Translations under genes and position numbers: made by a program
In this document: piece by piece, positions 38,648 through 51,600 of the stretch
Layout of the letters: the number at the start of each line of letters is the position of its first letter
Numbering within the stretch: the first letter of the stretch is position 1
Source of the DNA: Rhea pennata
Taxonomy: Eukaryota; Chordata; Aves; Rheiformes; Rheidae
Direction: 5' to 3'
NCBI RefSeq assembly: GCF_028389875.1
Contig: NC_084672.1
Location: forward strand, 11,647,958-11,711,957
Length of the DNA: 64,000 nt
Notes under the pieces: model-generated
Seen by the model: the letters and a program-made list of their open reading frames with translations, nothing else
The model's database searches: none
What the model was told of the DNA's origin: nothing

Positions 38648-39121
38648 TGGCGCGGCCGTTGGTCTCCCTCAGCCCCGCGGGGCGCGGCCGTTGGTTCCGC
38701 CCCCCCGCCGCGAGGCGCGGCCGTTGGTCCCCCGCTCTCCCCGCGGGGCGCGGCCGTTGGTTCCGCCCCCCCCGCCGCGAGGCGCGGCCGTTGGTCCCCC
38801 GCTCTCCCCGCGGGGCGCGGCCGTTGGTTCCGCCCCCCCGCCGCGAGGCGCGGCCGTTGGTCCCCCGCTCTCCCCGCGGGGCGCGGCCGTTGGTTCCGCC
38901 CCCCCCGCCGCGAGGCGCGGCCGTTGGTCCCCCGCTCTCCCCGCGGGGCGCGGCCGTTGGTTCCGCCCCCCCCGCCGCGAGGCGCGGCCGTTGGTCCTCC
39001 GCTCTCCCCGCGGGGCGCGGCCGTTGGTTCCGCCCCCCCCGCCGCGAGGCGCGGCCGTTGGTCCCCCGCTCTCCCCGCGGGGCGCGGCCGTTGGTTCCGC
39101 CCCCCCGCCGCGAGGCGCGGC
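38648..39121 (+). repeat. GC-rich minisatellite, 66-67 bp units, in SLC27A2 promoter
   Basis: Six near-identical units start at 38712, 38779, 38845, 38912, 38979 and 39046. A diverged unit precedes them (from 38648) and a 10-base partial unit starts at 39112. The unit length alternates between 66 and 67 through a run of seven or eight C residues. Each unit is itself two related halves of about 33 bases, each carrying GCGCGGCCGTTGG, so CCGTTGG occurs 14 times. CCGTTG on one strand is CAACGG on the other, a match to the MYB-family site. GC boxes (CCGCCCC) recur too. The array stops about 60 bases before the SLC27A2 ATG. The long open frames through it on both strands are artefacts of the repeat. 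Confidence 0.95.
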
Positions 39122-39182
39122 GGTGGTGACAGAGCGCGCGTGGCGCAGCAGAAGGGACGAGAAAGGGCGGCAGCGCGGAGCC

Positions 39183-39660
39183 ATGATGCCCGCGCTGTGC
39201 ACCGCGCTGGCGGGGCTGCTGCTCCTGCCACTCCTGCTGCGCTGCGCCTGGCCCTACTTCTTCCAGGACTTACGCTTCGCCCTCACGATGGCGCGGGTAG
39301 CGGGGAGGGCGCGGAGAGCCGGCGCCCGCCGGCCCGCCCGCACCCTGCTGGATATCTTCGCGCAGCGGGCGGCGCGGACGCCGCACAAGCCGCTGCTGCT
39401 CTTCGGCGGCGAGGTCTCCACCTACGAGCAGGTGGAGCGGCGGAGCAGCCAGGCGGCGCGGGCGCTGCGCGACGCCGCGGGGCTGCGGGCGGGCGGCTGC
39501 TTAGCCCTTTTCATGGGCAACCGGCCCGCCTACGTCTGGATCTGGCTGGGCTGCGCCAAGCTGGGCTGCGCCATGGCTTGCCTCAACTGCAACATCAGGG
39601 CGACGTCCCTGCTGCGCTGCTTCCAGAGCAGCGCGGCCACGGTGCTGCTGGCGGCCCCAG
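39183..39660 (+). CDS. SLC27A2: SLC27A2 coding exon 1
   Basis: It encodes 159 codons plus one base, ending CCAG|GTGAGG. It carries the membrane anchor, [16 protein letters not shown] and the [20 protein letters not shown] segment. It is extremely GC-rich compared with the other nine exons because it lies in the CpG island. Confidence 0.94.
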
Positions 39661-42600
39661 GTGAGGAGAGCGCCGCCCCGAGCCCCTGCCCGGACGGCCG
39701 GTGAGGAGAGAAGCCGCTGAGGCGGGCCGCGATGGCCCGGTAAAACCCACGGGCGAAACGAGCGGAGGCTCCTCCGCGCAGGGCTGCGCGGGGGCAGCAG
39801 GGCCAGGTTGCTCCCTTGGGGCCTTCCCCGAGGCTCCCGGGGCGGCTGGGGCCGGGTGGCTGGCTGCTGCAGGGTGCTGAAGAGCCGGGCCTGGCTTCTG
39901 CCGCGGGTATCCCGGCATCCAAGAGCTGAATTTGGGGACTGGAGAGGTTACATCAGATCAGGCGGATGGAAGAGTTTTCCGTACAATTTGCACCATGTTT
40001 GCATTACCCGATTAAATGCAGGACATGAGAATTGAGCTCGGGTGCTTTGTTATTTGATAAGGTTGATGAAGCCATAGTGCTAAAATAACCCTCAGTCATA
40101 CACAACATTGTTCCCAGTAACGTTCAGATTGGAAACAATTAAGGTCATGCAGAAGAGTCCTTTTAGTGCAACTGAACAGCAACTTAGACACCTTAAGGTG
40201 GTTCCAGTCTGTATAAAAGCTTGTGTCAAGTTTTAATTCAAAGACAAAAAGTGAATGCACCTCGATGAACCACTTTGTTTTTTTCATAAAATAGACATAT
40301 TGGTATGTTTTCAGTGCAAAAATGCATTCTATTCTGTACTGAATAGTGACCTTATTTCATACATAGTCTTTCAGCTATCTGTATGTGTATTTGTGTGTAT
40401 GTGAATCTATGAATGCCTGACTGTATGGGAAGTCAAAGGCACTGTTTATCTGGACACATTTAAAAACATTTATACCCATTCTCGGAGAGTTGAACTCATT
40501 CTTCTACTGCACACGTTCAAAGTATTTTATATGCTCCAAACTTCAGGAGTTCAGGCACCAAATTTTCGCCTTTCTGGATCAATTTCTACCTCACTGAAAA
40601 TAAGTACTGTGGAATCTCTGAACTTTCAAAATTAATTGGTGTTTATCAACAGGTATGGGGAAAACTAAAGTGTGCAAGAGAAAATAAAATTTTCTTCTTC
40701 CTTCTCAACAATTTGAGAAATCAGGTATTGGCCTCAAATTTTCTAGAAAAGCCTTCATCTCTGGGAAGGGAGTTATTAGAGAAATAGTTTGCTGAAATTT
40801 GAGCTTTATTAATGAAATCTTACTGCATGCTTAAATCCATTAGTGATCACTGAATATAAGGAGAGGAAAAAAGTCTTTTCTGTTGGACCTTGATTCTGTC
40901 TATCCTTATTATGTTTTATTCTTTATTATCTTGCTTCTCTAAGCAAAGGTAAATATCGCCACTTTAGAACTTACCATCATACGTGATCATATCTGCGTGC
41001 TTCTACAGACAAGTTTCTAGGAAAAAAAATGCTGAATTCATTAATAGAGATTATATGCTATTAATGATATCTACAACAAAAATGGATTTCCAGGTTTATT
41101 GGAGGGTTATTTATCTCTTTGAAAGTTTATTGGAGGATTATTAATCTTTAAGGTGCCAGGTTGTAAAATGTGTGCATAAAAGGCCTTACTTAATTTCTGT
41201 CATGCCTGATTGCAGCAGAGGAGTGAAACTCTTCTCCCATCCAGCTTTACTCTTTGTGCAGCAAGTATGCCAGACAATATGTTAGAAAAGAGGAAAACAG
41301 GCCAGACAATACTAATATTTTGAGATTTCCTTAACTGTTCGCTGAAAGAAGCCTTCATTAAATGTTCACAAGTAGCTCAGTGATAAAGGGAAAGATATCC
41401 CTTGTAGTACCAGGATATTGTTTGTTTTGGACCAAAGCTGCAGCAGGGGTTCAGAACTGCTTGATAAAGAATTCCAAAGTCTGTCAGGCTTGAAAAGTTT
41501 GCTTTTGTGCAATTGGGACGAGCTTCTAATGCAGGTCTTGGCTTTATCTATAGTCAATAACTTGGAAATACAGTTTTGAGTGAAAAATACAGAGATTTAG
41601 TTCTCAGGATTCCAAAGAGCTGTTAATTTAATAATAATATATTTACTCTTTGTTTTGAAATAAAATGAGTGCTGAAAAATAGATAACATTATGAAAAAGT
41701 TTTATATTATGATGTTTCAATGAAACTGATGTTGAGGATTCATTTAAATTTGTTTAAATGGATAATTCTTAGGGAAATTGCCTGTGATCTGGAGACATTT
41801 AATCTGGATTTTTAAGGAAATAAGGTATATACAATTGTATCAACTGTCTGCTCATCTTCGCTGGTAACTCTTGAATCTGTTACCCAGTTCAATTCATTAA
41901 GGGAATGAAAGTCTCAAGGATGATTACGTACTTTCAGACTTGGCAGAAATTGTCAGCAGGTAGAAGAGAAAGACCAACAATAGTGCTTCAATAAGAAAAA
42001 GGCAGGCAGGACTTGATGATACAGGGAATATGCGTACTCAAATTGCATATAACTGCAGTCATAGTATCTCCTGTTGGTTGGAGATAGTGGAGGGAATATA
42101 CAGGGAAATGAGATGTGGAGAAGACAAGCATAGGAAGAGGTAGAACATAACTACCTAGGAGTCTAGGCGTTAGTAGTTCCATTACTTGCGGAGTAAGTCA
42201 CCTTTGCAGTTTTTTTCTGTATGCTGAGACTTGATGAAGGTGAAGTTCATCTTTGTGAAAAAAACACTGAGATTTAAGCAGCACCTACTTTTGCGTGGGC
42301 AGTTGCCAGGTAAGGCGTTTACGACTGTGAAGAGGGAACATGAGCAACATGGAGCTGGTTAGGCCAAGTGCATGCTCCCTCAGGGTCCCACAGGGTATGC
42401 AGGCACAGGGAAGCGTGCCTGGCTGCCATCCCTTTGATTCTGTTTGTCCATTCAATCGCCTGTTGCAGAAGATCATATCAGTTCCAGTTTTGTGGGGAGA
42501 CACTGTCTCTTCAGTCCTTTTGCTGGATTCTGAAGTGACTTGAGCATGAATTTCTCCAACAGAAATTAAACATAAAAGCTTCTGAGGCAAAAGAAGTGAT

Positions 42601-45600
42601 AGTACAGTTCACTGAATAGTACAGAATTTTCTTGTAATACCTTTTTTCCTCTCTTTAAGAGCTGAAGGAATCTGTTGAAGAAATACTGCCATTCTTGAAG
42701 AAAGAAAACATTAAAGTTTATTACCTAAGCAGGACATCTGTAACAGAAGGAGTTGAGAGCTTTCTTGATAAAGTAGATGCTGCTTCAGATGAGCCTACTC
42801 CATTGTCGTGGAGATCAGATATAATCTTTAAAACCCCTGCCATGTACATTTATACCTCTGGTACTACAGGTAATGTAAATTCATAAAAGCTACATGGAAG
42901 GCCACACATGCTTCCTGACACTGTGGTTTTCGAGTGAGGATAGAATCTATTACTTCACATAATTCTTGTGCTTATTCATTCCCTCTGAGGTGACTGAAAA
43001 TTTGATATTGATATCTAACACCAAAAAAACGTATAGAACGTAGACTGACTTTAAGCATCAAGTCTGTGTGGAGGGAAGGGTGTGGAAGCCAATTAAATGT
43101 ACATGTTTTCTGCCAGTAAAGTAACCATGCCTCTGCTGTCTCTTATTCCTGGACACACTGCTGCCTTAACTATATGTCTCAACACCAATCTCACACCCAG
43201 AACTTTGGATCATGTACTCTAGATGCCAGCCGTTAAGTCCTCGTGTGCCAGAGTACCAAAAATAGTGAATGCAGCACAAAGTACAGCTAGTCATAGGCAC
43301 TATGCAGAGCTGTAGCTGGTGTAGGAGCTGTTGCCTGCTTTACATAAGGTATCTAGTGTTAAGAGCACTTGGCTATAACACAGACCGAGTGTCAAGGATG
43401 AAGAAAGGGTAGGGTATGCTTCCACCCTAGCTTAGTCCTTTAGCCTTTCAGTGAACAGCACTCCCTTGGAAGGGAGGAAGCATGAATTTGAATCCTTTTA
43501 ACCTGTGGAATACCAATCACTCAGGTGTCTTTCCTCCCTGGTAGGAGTTCTAGCAGCTCTATTCTTAGATAAGCAGCAAGCAGTGCCATCATTTTGTCTT
43601 CTAGCATCTGTTTTGCAAGAATAAATAAGAATAAGAAGCAAGTTCAACAGTGTATGATGGGAAACCAGGAAAAGATCTTGTAATATAAATTCCAATTTCA
43701 CATAAAATCATTCAGAGCTATAAGGAGATACCAAATTCCGGGAGAGACGCAAGATTTGTGGCTCATCAGTGCTTTAGCATTACTGTTTCCATTGCTTGGC
43801 ACACTAGATTCTTCAAATCCTATTCCTTGGTAGCTATTTTTCCCCATTCTCTACTACTTATTCCTAAATACCATAGTATTGGAAATTTGGACACTTAATG
43901 GGAGATAATCCTCTAAAAGTTACTTGTGGGAAGACACAGCCTCACTAAGGCTAAACCCTAATATGTTTTCTACTCTGGAAGTGTAATTTGCCTAATCAAA
44001 TGCAGGCATCAGAGAATAAGGGAGGAAACCCTTTCTTAAACCCTTGTGAAACTGAGTGGTCTTACTGGGTTTATTGTTCATCTTTTTGGTTGGCTTTAAG
44101 GTCTTCCCAAGGCTGCGGTAATAAACCATGAACGAATAATGCTAGCTTGTGGTTTGTTTGATGCTGGCAAGGTTACCTCAGAAGATACTGTGTATACTGC
44201 TCTACCACTCTATCACAGTTCTGCCCTCCTCGTTGGAGTCCATGGATGCATCGTGAAAGGTACAACACACTTATTTGTACAAAGTGTTACTGTGCAGAAT
44301 TCATGCACAGATAGAGTTGCTCCTTAGCTACCAATGTTGAGGTGAAATAGTTGGTTATTTAAATCTCAGTAATCTGGAACCCCATAAGCCAAAAGACGTT
44401 CTCATTTCTGATTCTTGTCTGGTTTTCACACAACTTGCACTGATCCTTGCCATAAGCATATTTTATTTCAGCACCTGGACAAACAGGATATGTCCTATCC
44501 TAAATGACAGCTCCTTGCATAACCTTTGGGTTAAGCAGTACAGAGTGTCATGTGTTTCATCTACCATAATAGCTTTTAACTCTTTGATGAATAGAAATAG
44601 AGGTTGAACTAATTATTCAGCATGGATCATATTTCAACATCTTTTAGGAACAATGTTTCTAAAAACCTATTAAATCTTAATTCTACAAGTTTTCTACAAT
44701 GTTGCACTAAGAAATTCTATGCAGTATTATAACAACTGTTCCTTCTGCTGTTTTTCTTCTTTCTGCACAGGTGCAACTATTGTTTTGCGTACCAGATTTT
44801 CAGCAAGCCGGTTCTGGGATGACTGCAGGAAATACAACATAACAGTGATACAATATATTGGGGAAGTGCTTCGGTATTTATGCAGTGTGCCACAGGTAAC
44901 TTAACTACTTTGTGTGTGTTTGTGACTAATTAGACTTCTAGGAATATTGTCTATGTTAAAAAAAATCTAACTGTAAGGAAGAAATAACACACATTAACAG
45001 TCACACATGATCCATAAGTGAGCATCTATCAGGTAATTGAGTTTACTGTGCACTACATGGACAAAAACCAGGGGAAACCTTAGAGCAGAAACATACTATT
45101 TGGTTTTACAAAAGTTTTTCTCTAAATCAGGTTGATCAGTTCCCAGTTAACTTTTTCCTTGAAAATTTAGCAAAAATCATTACTTTATTGGCAAAACATT
45201 CTTTGATAAGTATGAGCTGCATGTGATTCACTTTTTCATTATGCTTTGTTAATCAAATTTTAGTATACTGTTACTGCAAAAGGCTTCTCACTGTTTTTCC
45301 ACTAGATGTATGCAATGTGCTCTCTGGTCTGGGAATGCTTTTGAAAGCCAAAGTATTATAATGAAAAGTGCATAGACTGTAACAATAATATTGTTGAAAA
45401 TGTTTAGGTATAATTTTGTGTAGTAAGTTTTACATTTAGATAGTTCTTTGTGCATGAGTACTAAAGTAACTTTTTGCAGAATATTAAAGATATTACTCAA
45501 GATGAGATCTTGCTGACTTCCAGACGTGAGCTGGGACTAGTAAGAGTTCAAGGAACCAATTCTAGATGAAATAAACCATTCCAAAGATTTGAGTTTGGAA

Positions 45601-48600
45601 AAACTTTACATATTGATCATCAAATACATCCAATTAATTAAAATAACCCAGTAAGCAGTGTTCTTATTTACCATTTGTACAGTACCAAAGAAAACAGATT
45701 GTTAATGTAGGAGATCTTAGGTAGTACTAGAGAGCTATACTCTTCTCTAATGAGGTTTACAATCTCATAGCACACTAACAGGCATTTTTTTCAAGGAAAA
45801 AGGAGCTGGTGGCTTGATTTAACCACTCCTTTCAATAGTGGAACAATCACAATTAATCCTTTAATTGACATTCTGTTAAAGTATATGGAAAAAAACCCAC
45901 AGACTTTATGTGATCACTTGTGCTGCAAACCAAAAATCAGTGAGAGACTCCCTAGGAACAAAAGGAGTTGTGTCATTTCATATTTAGGCAATGTGATACT
46001 TAGGTTTTTTGAAGGTAGGAATCTTAGCTCAAGACAAAGAAGACATCCCTCCCCCCCAGTGAAAACTTTAATGTGATTATTTAATGATAGCTATTTCCAA
46101 AGATACACTTAACATACTGTCACCATAGTGCATCTATTCCTAAATACTTTCCTGCTAAGATCCTTCCAGTCATTTTAGTTAATCCTTCATTTCAAAAATG
46201 TGCTTGCAGAAAATTACTGTGTGGAGGGAGACCTTGTGAATAGCAATTAGAATTTAGTAAGAATGCAGCTCATACCAGTTTTCCTAGTACTGCTTGATAA
46301 CCATAAGTCAGAACAGAGAAGCGAGTCTGCAGTTTCTTTGTGATTTATGTATGTGTGCAAAATATCAGATATAAAGAGCTTTTTCTGTTGCTGGTTACAG
46401 AGATATGAAATAACTTCACTGAAATCAGTAGAATTTTTCAGAAAACTGGTATATAAGCAAAGTTGGGCTATTCTTAATATTATCTCTTCATGAGTTGTTA
46501 ACGCAAAATGAGCAGTTAATAACATAAAATAAAGTTTTATAGTAATCTTAAGAGTAAGCCTCTGGATCAGAGCAGTAGTTGTCATCAAAAAGTGTGAGTG
46601 AAAAAGATTTAAGCTGTATTAAAGAAACTGGGCACTTGAAACATGTACTTACAGGTGGTGGTAACTTACCTAAGAGTCCTGCTGTTCTTGGAAAATCCCG
46701 ATTAGCAAAGCGCTCATCCAGTACTCAGTTGGTATAAATAAAATATACTGGGGGGTGCGGGAGGACAAAGTGAAGAATTATTTACTTCAATATAGCAATT
46801 TTATTGAGGAAAACAAGCTTAAAGAATGAGCTCATATACTCGTGTGATAGAGTTATATCCTTTTACAGTCAGGATTCATATATGAATATAACTGAATCAC
46901 AGTGCATACTCTGTAACTTCCTGAGTTTAATCAGTATCTAACAGACATTTGCAGTTGCTGGCAAAGTATAAATCAGTTCCTGAATGGTCTGAGTGAGTCT
47001 GGTACTGCTAGCCACATAGAGACATTTAATTTAATCCTTAAAATGATCTGGTAATTAAAAACAACAGATTAGTTAGATAAGCTGATGAACCTGAAGACTA
47101 ATGAAAGAACTGAATGGTGCAGCTGAGTTGTATTTGAGGCAGTCTTAGAGGTTACTCATTATTGGCTTATCTATGAAGACTAGATTTTAAGAAAGAGCCA
47201 GGTTGCTAAGCTTCCATTATTTAATAGAAGTTTTTTTATTTACTCAGTACAGAGAATGCAACATGAGTGGAGAAAGCACTTTTTACATAAGCAAAGTTGA
47301 CAAGCTTAGTGTCTGATGCATGATACTTACTTTGAGTACACGAAACTCCCAGAAAGATGCAGTTAACACCTTAGAATACAAGAACTTGATCCTGTGTACA
47401 TTATTGCTTAAATAGTAGTGGTGCCAAGAGGGTTTGGCCCATTGTTACAAATGTAATAAAGAGACAGTGTTTGCCATGAGAAACTTGCAGCATGAGCAAA
47501 ATCTGCACTGATGTAAGGTGTTAGCTGCCTTAATTAATGCCCTTTCTGAGCCAGCAATGTGCCCTTGTAGTCAAGAAGGCCAATGGTATCCTGGGGTGCA
47601 TTAGGAAGAGTGTTGCCAGCAGGTCAAGGGAGGTGATCCTGCCCCTCTACTCAGCCCTAGTGAGGCCACATCTGGAGTACTGTGTCCAGTTCAGGGCTCC
47701 GCAGTACAAGAGAGACATGGAACTACTGGAGAGAGTCCAACGTAGGGCTACGAAGATGATGAGAGGACTGGAGCATCTCTCCTACGAGAAAAGGCTGCGA
47801 GAGCTGGGCCTGTTCAGATACCTTAAGGTATTCACAAATACCTTAAGGGTGGGTGTCAAGAGGATGGGGCTGGACTCTTCTCAGTGGTGCCAAGCAACAG
47901 GACAAGAGGCAATGGACACAAACCAAAACAGAGGAAGTTCCACCTAAATAAAAGGAAGAACTTCTTTACTGTGAGAGTGACAGAGCACTGGAACTGGTTG
48001 CCCAGAGAGGTTGTGGAATCTCCTTCCTTAGAGATATTCAAAAGCCACCTGGACACAATCCTGGGCAATGTGCTGTAGGTGACCCTGTTTGACCAGGGGG
48101 ATTGGACTAGATGATCTCCAGAGGTCCCTTCCAACCTCAACCATTCTGTGATTCTGTGATTACTAGTGCATTTCTTTACTGCACTAGTAACTTATTAGTG
48201 CTTTACTGCACTAGTAACTTATTAGTGCTATCATTTATTTCCCTTGCATATCCACAGAAGAAAAGAAGGTCAACGTACGTCCCAATTTTCTGGCTGTATT
48301 TGCAGCTAACTTAAGTAGTAATGTCAGAACAAATGAACACTCCAGGTATTACAGAAATCTCCTCAAGGAATACCCCTTCTTCCTTCCAGTAACTGTAACT
48401 AATTAATTGCTAAATAACAAGTTTTCTCTATTTGCCTAAGCAAATAGCAGGGAGCGGATTGAAAATACAGATTTCAACAAAAGATGTGGGACATTATGGA
48501 GCTAAGCAGCAACCTGTCTCCAGTGAAACAAAATAGATATGTTTTAAGTTTAGACCTGCAAATCCGCAATGAACTAGACTTGGGAAAAAACTTCCCAGGA

Positions 48601-51600
48601 AAGACAAGGGTATTGTGCACACCATTGTAGAACATCATATGCAAGAAAAAGATTTTGTAAAAAGTGAACAGCAAGTTGTTTGAACAGTGTGCAGACTTTC
48701 AGCAGATAAATTTGGTTGTTCCATTTGCAGTTTAGTTCTGTTCTAACATAGTAATGGCAGATCTCTCAGTATCTTAGAGAAGAAGGTATGTTAATACATT
48801 TCTTCTTTAGATTAAACTTACTTCACTGCTAGATTGTGTCCTGTAAAAAAATAAACAGTAATAAGCCAGAAGTTATATAAATGAAGTCCAAAATAAAGTT
48901 TTATAGTATTTAAAAATTGTACCTATTTTAATGTGCTGGGTTTTGTCCTTTTGGGGGAATATGACATCATAAAAACAATTTATTTTTGTCTCAATGGCCA
49001 AATGCCTCTCTTGAAGCACTGCTGAAAAGAGCAACATAGAAAAGTTTGAACTGTCAATGTTCTATGCTTGTCATCTAGCCCCATCGTCTAGAACCTTGTC
49101 CTCTGTATGGTATTCCCTGAGAGACACAGAGCTAACATAACTGTTCTGCACAAATGCACGCTCCTGTCAGTTGCTGATAGAATAAGACTACTCTATCAGT
49201 GAGTTATTCCAAGCTACTAAGCCGTTACATATTTAAAAGATTTAACTACTTAAAGAACTAAAGTACTTAGATAGTACCTTAAAGTACTATTAAATTATGT
49301 ATTACAAGAAATAGTTGGGGAAAAAGAAAGTGGGACAAAATAACCTTCCCATATTTTGCTAAAATTCTCTCAACTGTTGTTTCTCATTAGCAAATTAGAA
49401 ATATTTATAAATTACAAGTGTACAATGCAATTCATTGCTTCCTGTTGTTGAAGATAAATACAAATGTCTAAGAGAAGGCATAAACAGGACTATCATTACC
49501 AATATGTATTTGTCACTTCACTCTGTAAACAAAGAGGTTTCATAGCACTATTTAAAAAATGAATGAAATGCTGGGTTTCATTCTGGCTTTCTACGTATGG
49601 TTATTGTTCCTGTCCTCATCCAAATCAAGTTAACCACTAACAACAGATAGATATTTAGCCCAACTTGTTCAGTAATTTCTTCTCCTTTCATCCACATCAT
49701 AACCACATGCTTAACTGTAATGATGTTTGCACATGTTTTATTTCAAAATACGCTCAATACTTTAGCCTAAAGTTTCCTTTGGAGTTTTCCAGATGTAGAT
49801 GCTTTCACTTAGTAGTGAAACACTAATTCATGACTGTTCCTTATTTCCAGAGAAAAAACGATCAGGATCATAAAGTTAGACTTGCCATAGGAAATGGGAT
49901 AAGGACTGATGTTTGGAGGGAATTTATCCGAAGATTTGGAAATATTAGTATTCTAGAGTTTTATGCTTCAACTGAGGGTAACATTTCCTTTGTTAATTAT
50001 ACCGGAAAAATCGGTGCAGTGGGAAGAGTGAACTGCTTGCAGAAGGTAAGATGGATAACAAAACTTGGCATTCTGGGATTTTTGCTGAAGTTTAGTAAAC
50101 TGCCAAGGGCCCACACCGGGCGTGATAAATTGGGAAGCACCCAGGGTCCAGATACATGTTCGGCAGATATGCCCAGAGAGAAGAGTTACAGAGAAGTCCC
50201 CAAATACAGTCTGTAAGTACCTATGCTAGCTACCACTGACATCTCTCACTAGTTCAGGTAGGAGACCATCAGTACGTGCAGTTGAAATGTGCTATATTTG
50301 GCACCAGTTAAAGAGAAAGCTGAATATGTAGCATAATTATGAAAATATTTTTCAAAGATTGAATATTCACGTATGTATACATTTTGCAAATTTTCACTTA
50401 GAAAATCTTACGCTATGAACTGATTAAATATGACGTAGAGAAAGATGAACCAGTTCGAGATGAGAATGGATACTGCGTAAGAGTTCCCAAAGGTAAAAAC
50501 TCCTTTAAAAAAAATTCAGAAAGGTGTGTACTTTTTAAAATACTGTATCTTTGCATCACTTTTTTTATCTGGAAAGATGCTGAGAACTGCCATTGAGTAA
50601 GCCAGTTTTTAAACAAAAGTTAGAAAATACATAACAAATTTTGTATTACTGTAATACCACTTAAGAGAAAGGTAAAAGTACCCTGGAGAATCAAGCAAGT
50701 GTATACTTTGATTTTCAGAATTCTTCTACTAATGGATACAGTAACATTTTTACCTTTGAGTACAGATCATGACTTTAAGCTGGAGAAACTTACTCTTCCC
50801 AGACTTTGTACTTAACATGCCACTGAAGAAACATTTGCAAAACAAATCCATTCCTTTTGTCATTGAAACTGTTCATCATTGGCAACAACAACAACAACAA
50901 AAAAAAAGCACGTATGAAAATACTTATACTACTCTTAATATCAGTTTTCATAGCTGGGGGGGGGGGTTATTTATTGGCACAGGCTTACCTGGGTATTACC
51001 AAATACTTTAGATACTTGTGATTTTGTTGGATTCTGTTGCATGTTCAGTCATTTGTGTGAGGGAGGAATTTGAGTGAGTACCCCAGGCTAGACGGTGAGA
51101 CACTGTCTCTATCTATAATAGAACTAGGGTACAGGTAACCAGCTATCTTAAATTCCCATTGCTGAGGAATATACCAGCTATGTTAACAGAGAGTCTGCTC
51201 CATAACCATCCTCTCTTACGCTAACTGTCCTTATGGAGTCTCTTGAGTTTAGGTGAGGAGGGATGCCCACATGTACATTCCTCTGTGTTAGGATTTACAT
51301 ACGAACAATTAACATAGTTGTTGAACAGGAAAGGAGTGAAAAATACTTGCAATATAAGAGAAAAAATGTTAAAAAAAAAAAAAAAGTGAAAATGTAAAAT
51401 CCCAGGCTTGAAACACAGGATGGTAACAGACTGTTATGTTGCAATTGTGTTTCAATTTACATAAACATGTAGGCGTTCCTTCTCTTCCGTGAATTACTTC
51501 AGCTATAGCAAATGAAAGAGTAGAGAACATTCTAAGCAGCCTTTGGGGCACTTTTATGTTCAAAGTAAGCAAGTTGAAACCCAGTGCATTTGATTTCTAA

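Larger units (their letters stand above)
38550..39960. promoter_or_regulatory. SLC27A2: CpG island at SLC27A2 5' end
   Basis: Dense CpG sequence spans the promoter minisatellite, exon 1 and the start of intron 1. No TATA box is visible upstream of the ATG at 39183, so initiation is probably dispersed and driven by GC boxes. Confidence 0.8.
44896..49850 (+). other. SLC27A2: SLC27A2 intron 4 (5 kb)
   Basis: The largest intron of the gene. It holds a CR1 fragment at 47.5-48.2 kb and a tandem, hairpin-forming repeat right after it. Nothing else is recognised. Confidence 0.75.

Noticed and set aside
38648-39121. Possible CRISPR array because of regular units
   Set aside because: Units are directly adjacent with no unique spacers, in vertebrate promoter DNA. 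It is a minisatellite.
38353-39704. Five or more long overlapping open frames (166-368 codons) on both strands upstream of and across SLC27A2 exon 1
   Set aside because: They are built from the GC-rich minisatellite, which rarely contains stop codons, and repeat the same peptide in several frames. Only the frame from 39183 matches a known protein.
47537-47947. 136-codon open frame
   Set aside because: It is the reverse-transcriptase end of the CR1 fragment, not a host gene.
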